This document shows, in pieces, positions 9,732 to 18,665 of a stretch of 64,000 nucleotides of DNA; position 1 is the first letter of the stretch; every line of letters begins with the position of its first letter. The position numbers were made by a program, and so were the translations under genes. Below the pieces are notes generated by a model that ran no database searches, was not told where the DNA came from, and saw nothing but the letters and a program-made list of their open reading frames with translations. The stretch spans positions 3,038,001-3,102,000 of the forward strand of contig NZ_BKZW01000001.1 of the NCBI RefSeq assembly GCF_008974265.1, written 5' to 3'. This DNA is from Dictyobacter vulcani. Lineage in GTDB: Bacteria > Chloroflexota > Ktedonobacteria > Ktedonobacterales > Ktedonobacteraceae.

Positions 9732-11555
9732 ATGTCAAATAACTTTTCGTCTGATTCAGAGCATGTATTACCAGTAAGTGGTTCACAACCTGATCAAAAA
9801 AGTAATGTGCCAGAAGATGCACACACACCGCTAGCTTCTAGCGCCAATTTGCCTGAAACAGATGGTAATGCTGTACCGCCACGAAGGCTGGCACACGGTA
9901 CTGTGCTTTCAGGTGGACGCTATAAACTTGAAAAACTCATTGCATCAGGCGGCATGGGTGCTGTGTATCGTGCGATTGACACGCGCTTTAATCGCCCTTG
10001 TGCCGTCAAAGAAATGCTGGATGAGTTTCGTAATGAGGCCGAGCGGACACAGGCGGTGGAATGGTTTTCGCGTGAGGCTACGCTTCTGCTGGATTTAAAT
10101 CATCCTTGTATTCCACGGGTGCGCGATTTCTTTGCTGAAAATGGCCGTAACTATCTGGTCATGGACTTTATCGATGGTCGTACACTCGCAGATGCGCTGG
10201 ATGTAGAAGGTAATGTGGCTGGCATCAATGGAGCGCGTGGTGTCACTGAAGCTCGTGCCAGGAGCTGGATGCGCCAGGTGAGCAGCGTGTTGAGCTATCT
10301 GCATTCTCAATCACCACCAATTATTTTCCGTGACTTGAAACCATCCAATATTATGGTAACCGGGCGGGATGAAATTAAATTGATCGATTTCGGTATTGCT
10401 CGTACTTTTCAGTCACAACGTCAGGCTACCGTGATTATGACGCTGGGTTATGCGCCTCCTGAACAGTTGCATGGTATGCCAGAGCCGCGAAGCGATATCT
10501 ATGCATTGGGTGCCACTATCCATCGTTTGTTGACACGCCATGATCCGTCTAATAATAAACCAGGACCTTTTGACTTTCCTTCTCTGCGGGTGCTGCGACC
10601 GGATATATCGCCAGCCTTTGATCAGATCGTCATGAAGTCCCTGGCTCCGCAATTAAATTATCGCTGGCTCAATGCGTCCGAACTGGAACGTGCTTTGATC
10701 AATCTTCCACCAGTGACCGTTGTTCCTCCGCTGATTAATGCTGCGGTTGACCAGCGTCAGGATGCTGTGAGTGGAGGGGCGCTTGCTGCATCCAGAGGCT
10801 CGGGTATGCACTCTTCACCACATGTAACGCCTGCCAGACCGATTTCATCGCCTATGACGGGTCCGGCCGCACCACAGTTAACGACCGCACTGGGACATCT
10901 AAAAAACTCGCGCATTGACGCGGCCCATGATGCAGTCAAGTGGGCGCATTCATTGGAGCCACAAAATGCGGTGGTGCATAAAATCTTTGGACAGGTGTTT
11001 GCTCGGCGCACCCCACCACAACCGGATCTGGCCCTACAGGCCTATAATCGCTCGCTGCAGATCAATCCCTTGGATGCTGAAACGCATAAACTGATTGGCG
11101 ATGTCTGGTTTTATTTACGGCAATCGCCGCAACAGGCTATTACTGCCTATACTCAATCTTTGCGTCTCAATGCTCAGGATTTTGAAGCACATGATCGATT
11201 GGGCCAGTGTTTTGAAAAAACGAATCAGATTGATCCGGCGATTCGTGAATATCAAGAGGCGATACGTCTGGCACCAGCTCAGCCTGAGATTTTACGTTTG
11301 CGCCTGTACTTTTCGTTGGGCCAGTTAGCCATGCGTAAAAATCAATGGTCGGTTGCAGAACATGCTTTTGTACAAGTGCTGATCTTAAATGCGGCAGATT
11401 CGCAGGCACGCTTTTTACTTAGTCAGGTATATGAGCGTGAAGGGAAACTGGATGATGCTTTTCGCGAGTGTGGCTATGTGCTCAAGGGATCTATGGGCAA
11501 CACTCCCGCAGTTCAGCAACTCTTCTATAGTTTGAAAAATCGTTTAGGACGGTAA
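9732..11555 (+). CDS. Ser/Thr protein kinase with C-terminal TPR repeats
   Basis: A PknB-like (Hanks-type) kinase of 607 residues. After a low-complexity N-terminus (1-55), the kinase domain shows the Gly loop ASGGMGAVYRA, ATP-binding lysine K93 (AVKEM), helix-C Glu (SREATLL), catalytic loop FRDLKPSN (D201, N206) and DFG at 219-221. The His of the HRD motif is Phe, a common-type bacterial variant that should remain active. A Ser/Pro/Ala linker follows, then TPR repeats from about 385 to the end. No transmembrane segment is seen, so it is cytoplasmic. The next gene is a PP2C phosphatase 48 bases downstream, suggesting a co-transcribed kinase/phosphatase pair. Confidence 0.93.
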   Translation: MSNNFSSDSEHVLPVSGSQPDQKSNVPEDAHTPLASSANLPETDGNAVPPRRLAHGTVLSGGRYKLEKLIASGGMGAVYRAIDTRFNRPCAVKEMLDEFRNEAERTQAVEWFSREATLLLDLNHPCIPRVRDFFAENGRNYLVMDFIDGRTLADALDVEGNVAGINGARGVTEARARSWMRQVSSVLSYLHSQSPPIIFRDLKPSNIMVTGRDEIKLIDFGIARTFQSQRQATVIMTLGYAPPEQLHGMPEPRSDIYALGATIHRLLTRHDPSNNKPGPFDFPSLRVLRPDISPAFDQIVMKSLAPQLNYRWLNASELERALINLPPVTVVPPLINAAVDQRQDAVSGGALAASRGSGMHSSPHVTPARPISSPMTGPAAPQLTTALGHLKNSRIDAAHDAVKWAHSLEPQNAVVHKIFGQVFARRTPPQPDLALQAYNRSLQINPLDAETHKLIGDVWFYLRQSPQQAITAYTQSLRLNAQDFEAHDRLGQCFEKTNQIDPAIREYQEAIRLAPAQPEILRLRLYFSLGQLAMRKNQWSVAEHAFVQVLILNAADSQARFLLSQVYEREGKLDDAFRECGYVLKGSMGNTPAVQQLFYSLKNRLGR

Positions 11556-11603
11556 GAGGCAATCTTTTATGCACTGTCTATCTGGCATGAAGGGAACGTG
11601 TCA

Positions 11604-14192
11604 ATGAGTACGCATCGTCTCGGCTCTAGAGAATACAGGAGCTTTCGACTGCCTATAATTATAGTACTCGTTTGGCTCATGATCGCCCTACAAGTGGGGC
11701 TCTCCTCCACTGCCTTTGCTGCTGCTGCCCCGCAGCCTTTAGCGCCACAGCCAGCGCAAGATGTCACGCGTGCAGGTGTTTCTGTTGTTCGCTTGCTCTT
11801 GTCGTATGTGGGCAAGGACTCTTCGGAGGGGAATGCCAACTCCACTATTATGTGTACGGGATTGGGTGTGCTGGTGCGTAGTCAGCGCAGCACTAATCCT
11901 TCTGATCACTATGAAAACTGGGTACTGACCGATGGGGCTCTGGTAAATAATGAGAAAAAAGCCACCTGCCTGTCTACAGAGCCAGCAGCCACCCTATCTG
12001 GCATTTCTATTTATATGAGCAGTACCTATAATGCGCAGCAGGTGATTAAATTTGAGCGCAAAGCTGCCGATATTTCTATTCATTGTCCGGCTGGCTCACG
12101 TCCGTGTGTCGATGGTTCAACGCTCTTTTCATTCAACAGTAGCTTATCTGAGCCGCAGCCTTTTATCGATCTGGCTGCGAAGCAGGGGAGTAGCCGGGCA
12201 AATGGAGAGCAAGATCACGCACTTTCTCTGACAAAAGCCGACCAGACTCTCAATGGATTGCCTACTTCCATGGGGGGGTCTGCCCCATTGAGCGTCTATG
12301 AGAAGCAATTAGAACCCTATCGTCTGCCAACGATCCGGCAGCAGACTGGTAAAACATTGGAGGTTGGCACTCCAATGGTGAATGGTGTTGGAGAATTGAC
12401 AGGAATTCATGCTGGCAAAAATGCCGCGGTGCATTCTCGGGATGAGATTCAGTCTTTTCTTGACGCAACCCTGCCAAAGGTCACTGACCCCGCTGCTGTC
12501 AGTCCGCTACATGATAATTGGAAAAATGGCATGGATGCGTATTATCAACAAAATGCCGCGAGTGCGCGCTTAGCTTTGCAAAAAGCTTCTGCAGACAACA
12601 GTAATTTTCAGGCGGCCCAGAGTTTACTGGCCTTGAACCAACCAAAAGCTGCTGTGATTACCAAAACGGCAGCTCCGGCTCCGGCGGATGGCGTAACCCT
12701 CTTTGGTTTCCATCTTCCATACTGGGTGCTGGCGGTAGTGGCAGCGGTGCTGGCCCTACTGGTAGTACTGATCATTTTCTGGTTCTGGCGCTCGCGTATC
12801 AAAAAGCACAGGCGTGTTTTGGAGGCTGAACTGGCACATGCTGAGCAGCATGCTACCATTGAAGCACAGCGTATTCGGCTGGCGGAAAAAGAGGTGGCGC
12901 AGGCTAAGAGCAAGATGCGTCAATCAGGTTCTCTGCCATCCATCCAACCTGCAACGGTAGCAACCGGCCAATTGGGAAATATCACGCTGCGTTGTCCACG
13001 GTGTAATGAGATAGTGGCACCTGAGGATAACTTTTGTGCCAACTGCCAGCAGCAACTACTCCCAACTGATATGAACCAGTATCAACAACAGGGTAAAGCG
13101 GTTGTGCCTGCCACTCCTGGTAGCAGTCCAGTACCACGATCCGCGCCCACTGCACGTTCGATTTCAGAGCAACCGACGATTGTGCCTGCCAGTTCAATTG
13201 CGGAACAGCCGACGATTGTGCCGGGTCGTTCAATTGCGGAGCAGCCGACCGTGGATATTCCATCTGACCATATTTCTGCCTCTCACCAGGATCCAGAGAA
13301 GACTGTGCCATATGCGATGCGGCAGTTGAGTGGTCGGCAGTTGGGATTGGCGGTTGGGGCCAAATCTGATCCTGGTATTAAACGCAAATATAAGCCAAAT
13401 GAAGATAGCCTTTTTGCTGCTCAGGGCCTGATCAGTGGCAGTTCAAAGCCGCCGCTGTTTGGTTTGTTTGTCGTGGCTGATGGCATGGGTGGACACGCGA
13501 ATGGAGAAGATGCCAGTCGCCTGGCGATTCAGACCATCGTGAATTATCTGTTGCCAAAGATTTGTAGCCAGGGATTGCGCCAGAGCAATGCTTATGAAAA
13601 GCTGCTGGTTGATGGCGTGCAGGAAGCAAATCTGGCTGTCCATCAAAATAATATGCAGCAGAATGCAGATATGGGTACAACCATGACTGCAGCCCTGGTT
13701 GTTGATGGGATGGCTTATATTGTAAATGTAGGAGATAGTCGTACCTATCTGTATCGGCCAGCTACTGGCCTGCGGAAGGTAACGCTGGATCATTCGGTTG
13801 TAGCCAGTCTGGTTGAGGCAGGTATCATCAAGCCCGATGATATCTACACCCATCCCAAACGTAATCAGATTTATCGTAGTCTGGGTGAAAAGCCAGCTAT
13901 CGAGATCGATGCGTTTAAAGAGCCGTTACAGCCGGGAGATAAAATAGTGCTTTGCTCGGATGGCTTATGGGATATGGTGCGCGACCCTAAAATCGAAGCG
14001 GTCGTCAAATCTCCTGTTCCCAATCCTGCCATAATCGGCGATGCTTTGATTAAAGCTGCTCTTGAGGGTGGCGGTGAAGATAACGTCAGTGTGGTTGTCG
14101 TGCACGTAACTGAGCCTGTCGAAACGACCGGGATGCCCCGGCTGCAACTTGTTGCCAAGCCCGACTCAGTAGACATGCCCCAGTTGCCATAA
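11604..14192 (+). CDS. Membrane-anchored PP2C-family protein phosphatase
   Basis: 862 residues. Order of parts: signal or anchor segment (about 16-38), a roughly 330-residue probable extracellular domain without a recognised fold, a transmembrane helix (about 372-397), a short charged coiled-coil-like stretch, a zinc ribbon (CPRCNE...CANC, about 463-480), a linker with three copies of an EQPT-containing repeat, and a C-terminal PP2C domain with NEDS (about 598) and VADGMGGHANG (about 623) metal-binding motifs plus a late DGLWD. Start ATG 11604 is preferred over GTG 11598 because GAAGGGA sits 9 bases upstream of the ATG. It likely dephosphorylates targets of the adjacent kinase and may sense something outside the cell; the second point is inference. 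Confidence 0.9.
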   Translation: MSTHRLGSREYRSFRLPIIIVLVWLMIALQVGLSSTAFAAAAPQPLAPQPAQDVTRAGVSVVRLLLSYVGKDSSEGNANSTIMCTGLGVLVRSQRSTNPSDHYENWVLTDGALVNNEKKATCLSTEPAATLSGISIYMSSTYNAQQVIKFERKAADISIHCPAGSRPCVDGSTLFSFNSSLSEPQPFIDLAAKQGSSRANGEQDHALSLTKADQTLNGLPTSMGGSAPLSVYEKQLEPYRLPTIRQQTGKTLEVGTPMVNGVGELTGIHAGKNAAVHSRDEIQSFLDATLPKVTDPAAVSPLHDNWKNGMDAYYQQNAASARLALQKASADNSNFQAAQSLLALNQPKAAVITKTAAPAPADGVTLFGFHLPYWVLAVVAAVLALLVVLIIFWFWRSRIKKHRRVLEAELAHAEQHATIEAQRIRLAEKEVAQAKSKMRQSGSLPSIQPATVATGQLGNITLRCPRCNEIVAPEDNFCANCQQQLLPTDMNQYQQQGKAVVPATPGSSPVPRSAPTARSISEQPTIVPASSIAEQPTIVPGRSIAEQPTVDIPSDHISASHQDPEKTVPYAMRQLSGRQLGLAVGAKSDPGIKRKYKPNEDSLFAAQGLISGSSKPPLFGLFVVADGMGGHANGEDASRLAIQTIVNYLLPKICSQGLRQSNAYEKLLVDGVQEANLAVHQNNMQQNADMGTTMTAALVVDGMAYIVNVGDSRTYLYRPATGLRKVTLDHSVVASLVEAGIIKPDDIYTHPKRNQIYRSLGEKPAIEIDAFKEPLQPGDKIVLCSDGLWDMVRDPKIEAVVKSPVPNPAIIGDALIKAALEGGGEDNVSVVVVHVTEPVETTGMPRLQLVAKPDSVDMPQLP
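13155..13262 (+). repeat. Three in-frame EQPT repeats in the PP2C linker
   Basis: Within the PP2C gene, three consecutive units of about 12 codons read RSISEQPTIVPA, SSIAEQPTIVPG and RSIAEQPTVDIP. Each puts a Thr after Pro and before Ile or Val. The repeats lie between the zinc ribbon and the catalytic domain on the cytoplasmic side and may be phosphorylation targets of the adjacent kinase (inference). Confidence 0.8.
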
Positions 14193-14194
14193 AA

Positions 14195-14223
14195 TTGTCG
14201 CACTTTCTTCCCTGTGCTATAAT
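14195..14223 (+). promoter_or_regulatory. Promoter of the nuo operon
   Basis: TTGTCG (14195-14200), a 17-base spacer and a perfect TATAAT (14218-14223) with the extended TGC in front. It lies three bases after the PP2C stop and about 65 bases before the nuoA start, so nuo has its own strong promoter. Confidence 0.75.
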
Positions 14224-14241
14224 CTAGACAGCATTTTCTTG

Positions 14242-14277
14242 ACCTCCGCTCTTAATAGCGGAGGTATTTATTGGGAG
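14242..14277 (+). promoter_or_regulatory. nuoA leader hairpin next to the ribosome site
   Basis: An 8-bp stem CCTCCGCT / AGCGGAGG (14243-14264) precedes the ribosome site GGGAGG (14272-14277). The CCTCC of the left arm could pair with either GGAGG, so an alternative fold might cover the ribosome site. This is inference from complementarity alone. Confidence 0.4.
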
Positions 14278-14286
14278 GAAAAGCTC

Positions 14287-14655
14287 GTGTCAACACCAGC
14301 TAATATTGGATATTTATATGCAGGTATCTTGCTGGCAGCAGGCTTTGTGTTCGTTCTACTTGCTACTACTGTCGCAAACCTGCTTGCTCCACATAAAGCA
14401 ACTGAAGAAAAACTGCAAACTTATGAGTCTGGCGAAACTCCCATTGGTTCTGCTTGGGTTCAATATCCACTAGGATTTTACATCTTCGCCTTGTTATTCG
14501 TGGCCTTTGACGTGGATATCGTTTTTATCATTTCCTGGGCTGTAATCTTTAAACAGTTAAGCATTTTTGGCTTCTGTGAGATCGTCTTCTTTATCATAGT
14601 CCTTACACTTGGTTTGGTTTATGCGTGGCGTAAGGGAGTGACTCGATGGATCTAG
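14287..14655 (+). CDS. nuoA: NADH-quinone oxidoreductase subunit A
   Basis: Small membrane subunit of complex I, part of the proton-pumping arm near the quinone site. The start is GTG 14287 (VSTPANIGYLYAG), placed by GGGAGGAAAAG upstream; this gives 123 residues, the family length. Three transmembrane helices are visible, with the conserved loop TYESGETPIGSAWVQYPLGF and the acidic FVAFDVDIVF segment. It overlaps nuoC by 10 bases. In most complex I operons nuoB follows, but here nuoC does. Confidence 0.95.
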   Translation: MSTPANIGYLYAGILLAAGFVFVLLATTVANLLAPHKATEEKLQTYESGETPIGSAWVQYPLGFYIFALLFVAFDVDIVFIISWAVIFKQLSIFGFCEIVFFIIVLTLGLVYAWRKGVTRWI

Positions 14656-15398
14656 TACCACGTTCAAAAAATATACCCAGTGCTACTACTGGTTATCGCG
14701 ATCAGAATGCTGCTCTGGCTCGTGATCTGGCTCCTATTGCGCAGATTACTGGCACACCAGTGGTGACTCAGCTTCAGAAGGGCGACTACCTTGGTTTTGA
14801 GGTGGCTCGTGAACATCTGGTGGCTGTCTGCCGTTTTTTGCGTGATCAACTGGGTTTTGATCTGCTCAGCAGCAATTCGGGTGTGGATATGCTCGATCAT
14901 TTAGAGTCGGTCTATCATATTCGTTCTACGACGCGTAATCAATTGCTCCAGCTAAAGGTGCGTCTCTCTTCTGAGTCTCCTGAGGTTGATAGCGTGGTTT
15001 CAGTCTGGCCAACAGCCAACTGGTTTGAGCGCGAAACATACGATATGTATGGTATCCGTTTTTCAGGCCACCCCGACCTGCGCCGCATGTTGCTTGACGA
15101 TGATTTTGAAGGCCATCCTTTGCTCAAGAATTTCCATCAGGTACCTTTGACGGTGAAGCCTCGTGCCACAACCCAGATTGATCCGAACATGGCTGTTTCT
15201 GGTCAATATCAGCAGCAGAATATGGAGCGTGTGGTGCAGAAGAAGTTGGGCCAGGGTCAGCAGGAGCGTTTGCATCCAGGTACCCCTACTTTTGGGCATG
15301 CGAATGAAGCGGCTCAGCGGGATGCCAACGTACATGAATCAACCGAGTCCGGCCAGTCAACGCGCGATAAAAACGCGACTACCGACGAAAAAGCGTAG
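14646..15398 (+). CDS. nuoC: NADH-quinone oxidoreductase subunit C
   Basis: The 30-kDa peripheral-arm subunit of complex I. The C-terminal family signature is clear: ERETYDMYGIRFSGHPDLRR followed by HPLLKNF. The 250-residue protein carries an extra low-complexity, Gln- and charge-rich tail of about 70 residues after that core. The start ATG 14646 lies inside the end of nuoA, indicating translational coupling. No nuoB-like CxxE/Cys cluster coding region lies between A and C. Confidence 0.93.
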   Translation: MDLVPRSKNIPSATTGYRDQNAALARDLAPIAQITGTPVVTQLQKGDYLGFEVAREHLVAVCRFLRDQLGFDLLSSNSGVDMLDHLESVYHIRSTTRNQLLQLKVRLSSESPEVDSVVSVWPTANWFERETYDMYGIRFSGHPDLRRMLLDDDFEGHPLLKNFHQVPLTVKPRATTQIDPNMAVSGQYQQQNMERVVQKKLGQGQQERLHPGTPTFGHANEAAQRDANVHESTESGQSTRDKNATTDEKA

Positions 15399-15419
15399 GA
15401 AAAAGCGACCAGGACGTGA

Positions 15420-15728
15420 GTGAATATCATGCCAAAGTCGAAACAGCGAAAAGTGACGAATAAACCTGACGATGTGCAGCAATCAGTCCCGCCAGCCACA
15501 AGATATCGCCGGCGACAGGCTGCACAGAATAGTAGTAGTGGATGGGTTGGATTGGTTCCCGGAGCGATTGTAGCGCTGGGATGCTGGGTATTCGCTTATA
15601 CATTTACCTTGCAGGATAGTCCGAATCGCTATCTCTTTGCTGGTATGATGGCACTGATTGCGTTAATGTGGTCGATTAGCTTCTGCGTTCGTTTATGGAA
15701 ATGGCAACGAAGAAGACAAACAAATTAG
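15420..15728 (+). CDS. Small two-helix membrane protein in the nuo operon
   Basis: About 102 residues: a basic, Gln-rich N-terminus, then two hydrophobic segments (LVPGAIVALGCWVFAYTF and LFAGMMALIALMWSISFCV) and a basic C-terminal tail. GTG 15420 has AGGA five bases upstream; ATG 15429 is an alternative. It lies between nuoC and nuoD with spacings of about 20 and 10 bases, so it is co-transcribed with complex I. No known complex I subunit resembles it; an assembly or accessory role is only inferred from position. Confidence 0.65.
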   Translation: MNIMPKSKQRKVTNKPDDVQQSVPPATRYRRRQAAQNSSSGWVGLVPGAIVALGCWVFAYTFTLQDSPNRYLFAGMMALIALMWSISFCVRLWKWQRRRQTN

Positions 15729-15737
15729 AGGAAGCTT

Positions 15738-16892
15738 ATGGCTACGAATCAAGACACTGATCTTCAAGGCCTGACAACAACAGATTCGTCAGAGGGCGTG
15801 AAGACGCAGGAAATGTTGCTCAACCTGGGTCCACAGCATCCCAGTACCCACGGGGTGTTGCGTTTGATTATGACCCTTGAGGGCGAAACCATTACGGGAT
15901 GTACCCCTGTGATCGGCTATCTGCACCGCGGCCTGGAAAAAATTCTGGAAAACCGCACGATTATGGCTGGTATCCGTTATATGGATAATTCTGACTATCT
16001 GTCTCCTATGTTGAATGAGACGGCATATGTCGGTGCAGTCGAGCAGTTAATGGGTATGGAGCCACCCCGGCGTGCGCAATATATTCGCTTGCTCACCAAT
16101 GAGTTGCAGCGTATTGCCAGCCACCTGGTGGGTATTGGTACCTATGGTATGGACCTGGGTGCATCAACGCCAATTCTGTGGGCCTTCCGCGATCGTGAAG
16201 GTATTCTTTCTTTGTTCGAGGCTCTGGGTGGCAGTCGCTTTAACGTCAACTACATGCGTGTGGGTGGCGTCCTGCATGACTTCCCCAAGGACTGGCTCAA
16301 AGAGTGTGAGACCTTCCTGGACACCCTGGAAAAAAACATGAAGGAAATGGATGCCCTTCTGAGTGGCAATGAAATCTTTATGTCACGTACCCAGGGCGTT
16401 GGTTATATTGATCCTCAGCAGGCACTGGCCTATGGTCTGACCGGCCCGATGCTACGTGCCAGTGGTGTCAACTGGGACCTGCGTGTGAATCGCCCCTATA
16501 TGGCGTATCGCGAGGTGCCTGTTAATACCTATGTACGACAGGAAGGCGACTGTTACGCTCGCTATTATGTGCGCCTGCAGGAGATTACTGAGAGCATTCG
16601 TCTCTGTCGGGTCGCTATTGATAAAATGCCTGGCGGAGCCATCAGTACCCGCACTCCTATCGCGCTGCGTCCTCCACGTGGAGAGAGCTACTTTGCGGTG
16701 GAAAGCAGTAAAGGCGAGCTGGGTGTCTATCTGATCAGTGATGGTAGCGAATATCCATGGCGTGCGAAGCTGCGTGGACCCTCGTTTATCAACCTGCAGA
16801 TCGTCCCTGAACTGATGCGTGGTCACAAAATGAGCGACGCTATCGCCATCCTGGGTAGTACTGATATCGTGCTTGGCGAGGTCGACCGGTAA
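15738..16892 (+). CDS. nuoD: NADH-quinone oxidoreductase subunit D
   Basis: The 49-kDa quinone-site subunit of complex I. Family hallmarks: NLGPQHPSTHGVLRL (quinone-pocket His), YLHRGLEK, RIASHL, FRDREGI and the C-terminal FINLQIVPELMRGHKMSD...DIVLGEVDR. 384 residues, normal length. Ribosome site GAGGAAG lies about 6 bases upstream of ATG 15738. Confidence 0.97.
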   Translation: MATNQDTDLQGLTTTDSSEGVKTQEMLLNLGPQHPSTHGVLRLIMTLEGETITGCTPVIGYLHRGLEKILENRTIMAGIRYMDNSDYLSPMLNETAYVGAVEQLMGMEPPRRAQYIRLLTNELQRIASHLVGIGTYGMDLGASTPILWAFRDREGILSLFEALGGSRFNVNYMRVGGVLHDFPKDWLKECETFLDTLEKNMKEMDALLSGNEIFMSRTQGVGYIDPQQALAYGLTGPMLRASGVNWDLRVNRPYMAYREVPVNTYVRQEGDCYARYYVRLQEITESIRLCRVAIDKMPGGAISTRTPIALRPPRGESYFAVESSKGELGVYLISDGSEYPWRAKLRGPSFINLQIVPELMRGHKMSDAIAILGSTDIVLGEVDR

Positions 16893-16966
16893 GTATCTTT
16901 GTGAAGTAGTAGACAAGTCTGGCATGTTATCTCTCTTGTTTGCTTCTTCACCTCTGGAGTTATCAT

Positions 16967-18373
16967 ATGTTTGCAATGATTGTAGCCGAAACTGCCCCCT
17001 GGTATCAGTGGGCGGCCGATCTGTGGAAGGGCATCGCTGACTGGAATTTCCTGCAGTTTGTGGTTGCCTTTCTGACCATCTTCGGCTTTATTCTAACCAG
17101 CGCGACGATCCTGGTGCTCGCCGAACGTAAAGTCATAGCCTGGATGCAGGACCGTGAAGGACCTCTGCACACAGGTCCCTGGGGTCTTTTGCAGTCGGTG
17201 GCGGACGTCGGTAAGCTGCTGCTCAAAGAAGATATTCGTGTGAAACACGCGGATAAGTTGATGTTCTTGCTTTCACCGGCTGTCTTTATGGCACCCGTGA
17301 TTGCGGCATTCGCGGTACTGCCTTTCTCACCATATATCCAGTTACCCGGTGGTGCACTCACCACTGGTCTGGTCTTCCTGGTAGCTATGAGCTCGATCGA
17401 CGTGATCGGTGTGATCATGGCTGGCTGGGGTTCAAATAACAAATACTCTTTGATCGGCGGTCTGCGTTCCGCGGCCCAGATGATCTCATATGAGCTGCCA
17501 CTGGTCCTGGCCTTTGTTGGCGTAATCATGCTGACAAGCGTACTGGCTGGCCAGCCAGGCTTCCCTGGACAGAGCGGCATAGGATCGATCGCACCATACC
17601 AGATCATGCAGTTCCAGAACTCTGCCTGGCACCATACCGGCATTGGTATCCTGGACTTCATTTTCCAGGGCTTCACCCCCTGGTCCTGGTTCTTCCTCTT
17701 CCAGCCATTGATGTTGATCATCTACTACACCTGTGGATTGGCTGAGACCAACCGCGCACCATTCGACCTGCCAGAAGCTGAGTCAGAGCTGGTTGCCGGT
17801 TATATGACCGAGTATAGTGGTATGCGCTGGGCTATGTTCTTCCTGGGTGAGTATGGTAACATGACCATCGCTTCGGCTGTGGCCTCCTACCTCTTCCTGG
17901 GCGGCTTTGCTGGTCCTGGCGTGAGCTGGTTAACAGCTCAGGGTCCACTGCTCTGGGGCTTTGTGGGCAATATCCTGGCCCTGGGTTACTTTGTCTTCAA
18001 GATCTATGGCCTGTGCTTTGTCTTCATCTGGATCCGCGCTACCCTGCCACGTCTGCGCGCTGACCAGTTGATGCAGTTTGCCTGGTTAATCTTGATGCCT
18101 GTCACACTGGCCAACATCCTGGTAACTGGCCTGGTATACTTCCTGACCAGTGCTCTGCCAACCTGGGTCTTCCTGACCGTTCTGGCTGCGATCAACTGGG
18201 CCAGCGTCTTCGGGTTCATCTGGCTGGTTGGCCGTGTCACTACCTCTACCACACGGCATGCGCAAGCTCCGGCGATTCGCGCCCAGCTACGTGCCAAGCC
18301 TGCAATTCCAGCACCAGCACTGCGCGATGGCGTACCCGCTCGTGTGGCCTTGCCAGCTGGTAGCCACGAGTAA
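16967..18373 (+). CDS. nuoH: NADH-quinone oxidoreductase subunit H
   Basis: Membrane subunit that links the peripheral and membrane arms of complex I at the quinone tunnel. Eight or more transmembrane helices are visible. Hallmarks: AERKVIAWMQDREGP, VGKLLLKED and ETNRAPFDLPEAESELVAGY. ATG 16967 (MFAMIVAETAP) has CTGGAG upstream. At 468 residues it is longer than many NuoH proteins because of a hydrophilic Ala/Arg-rich C-terminal tail of about 50 residues. It is the last gene of the cluster; nuoB, I to N are not in the window. Confidence 0.95.
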   Translation: MFAMIVAETAPWYQWAADLWKGIADWNFLQFVVAFLTIFGFILTSATILVLAERKVIAWMQDREGPLHTGPWGLLQSVADVGKLLLKEDIRVKHADKLMFLLSPAVFMAPVIAAFAVLPFSPYIQLPGGALTTGLVFLVAMSSIDVIGVIMAGWGSNNKYSLIGGLRSAAQMISYELPLVLAFVGVIMLTSVLAGQPGFPGQSGIGSIAPYQIMQFQNSAWHHTGIGILDFIFQGFTPWSWFFLFQPLMLIIYYTCGLAETNRAPFDLPEAESELVAGYMTEYSGMRWAMFFLGEYGNMTIASAVASYLFLGGFAGPGVSWLTAQGPLLWGFVGNILALGYFVFKIYGLCFVFIWIRATLPRLRADQLMQFAWLILMPVTLANILVTGLVYFLTSALPTWVFLTVLAAINWASVFGFIWLVGRVTTSTTRHAQAPAIRAQLRAKPAIPAPALRDGVPARVALPAGSHE

Positions 18374-18410
18374 TCGCGCTGCCCGGATGAACGAGTAAAC
18401 TATCATTACA

Positions 18411-18452
18411 AGCAGGTGGGATGACCAGCAATGGTCTCCCACCTGCTTTTTT
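18411..18452 (+). terminator. Terminator of the nuo operon
   Basis: Perfect 11-bp stem AGCAGGTGGGA / TCCCACCTGCT (18411-18421, 18437-18447) followed by six T. It ends the nuo transcript. Confidence 0.9.
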
Positions 18453-18460
18453 CTTGTAGC

Positions 18461-18615
18461 GTGTGCCTGAAACTCACTTCCATGGAGCCCTTTGTCATCA
18501 GGTTTTCGCGCCTGCGGCGCTCAAAATTTTATGCTGTGGTGAAAATAATGCGCATCGCGCATTATTTTCACCACAGCATAAAAGAAGTATGGGTACTTCA
18601 GTGCCCGAGTGTGGC
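18461..18615. repeat. Variable-stem palindromic element, copy 1
   Basis: Shares flanks with the element at 27551-27708: TCACTTCCATG on the left, TTTTCGCGCCTG and GGCGCTCAAAA before the stem, and AAAAGAAGTATGGG after it. It folds into three hairpins: GCGCC-TGC-GGCGC (18508-18520), a perfect 27-bp stem with a 3-base loop (18527-18553 / 18557-18583), and GGGTACT-TC-AGTGCCC. It starts about 10 bases after the nuoH terminator. Mobile repeat or structured RNA are both possible. Confidence 0.8.
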
Positions 18616-18665
18616 TAATCGGAAGCGTCGCGTTCAGCCACATTTTTAGAAAAGGGGATGAGTGC

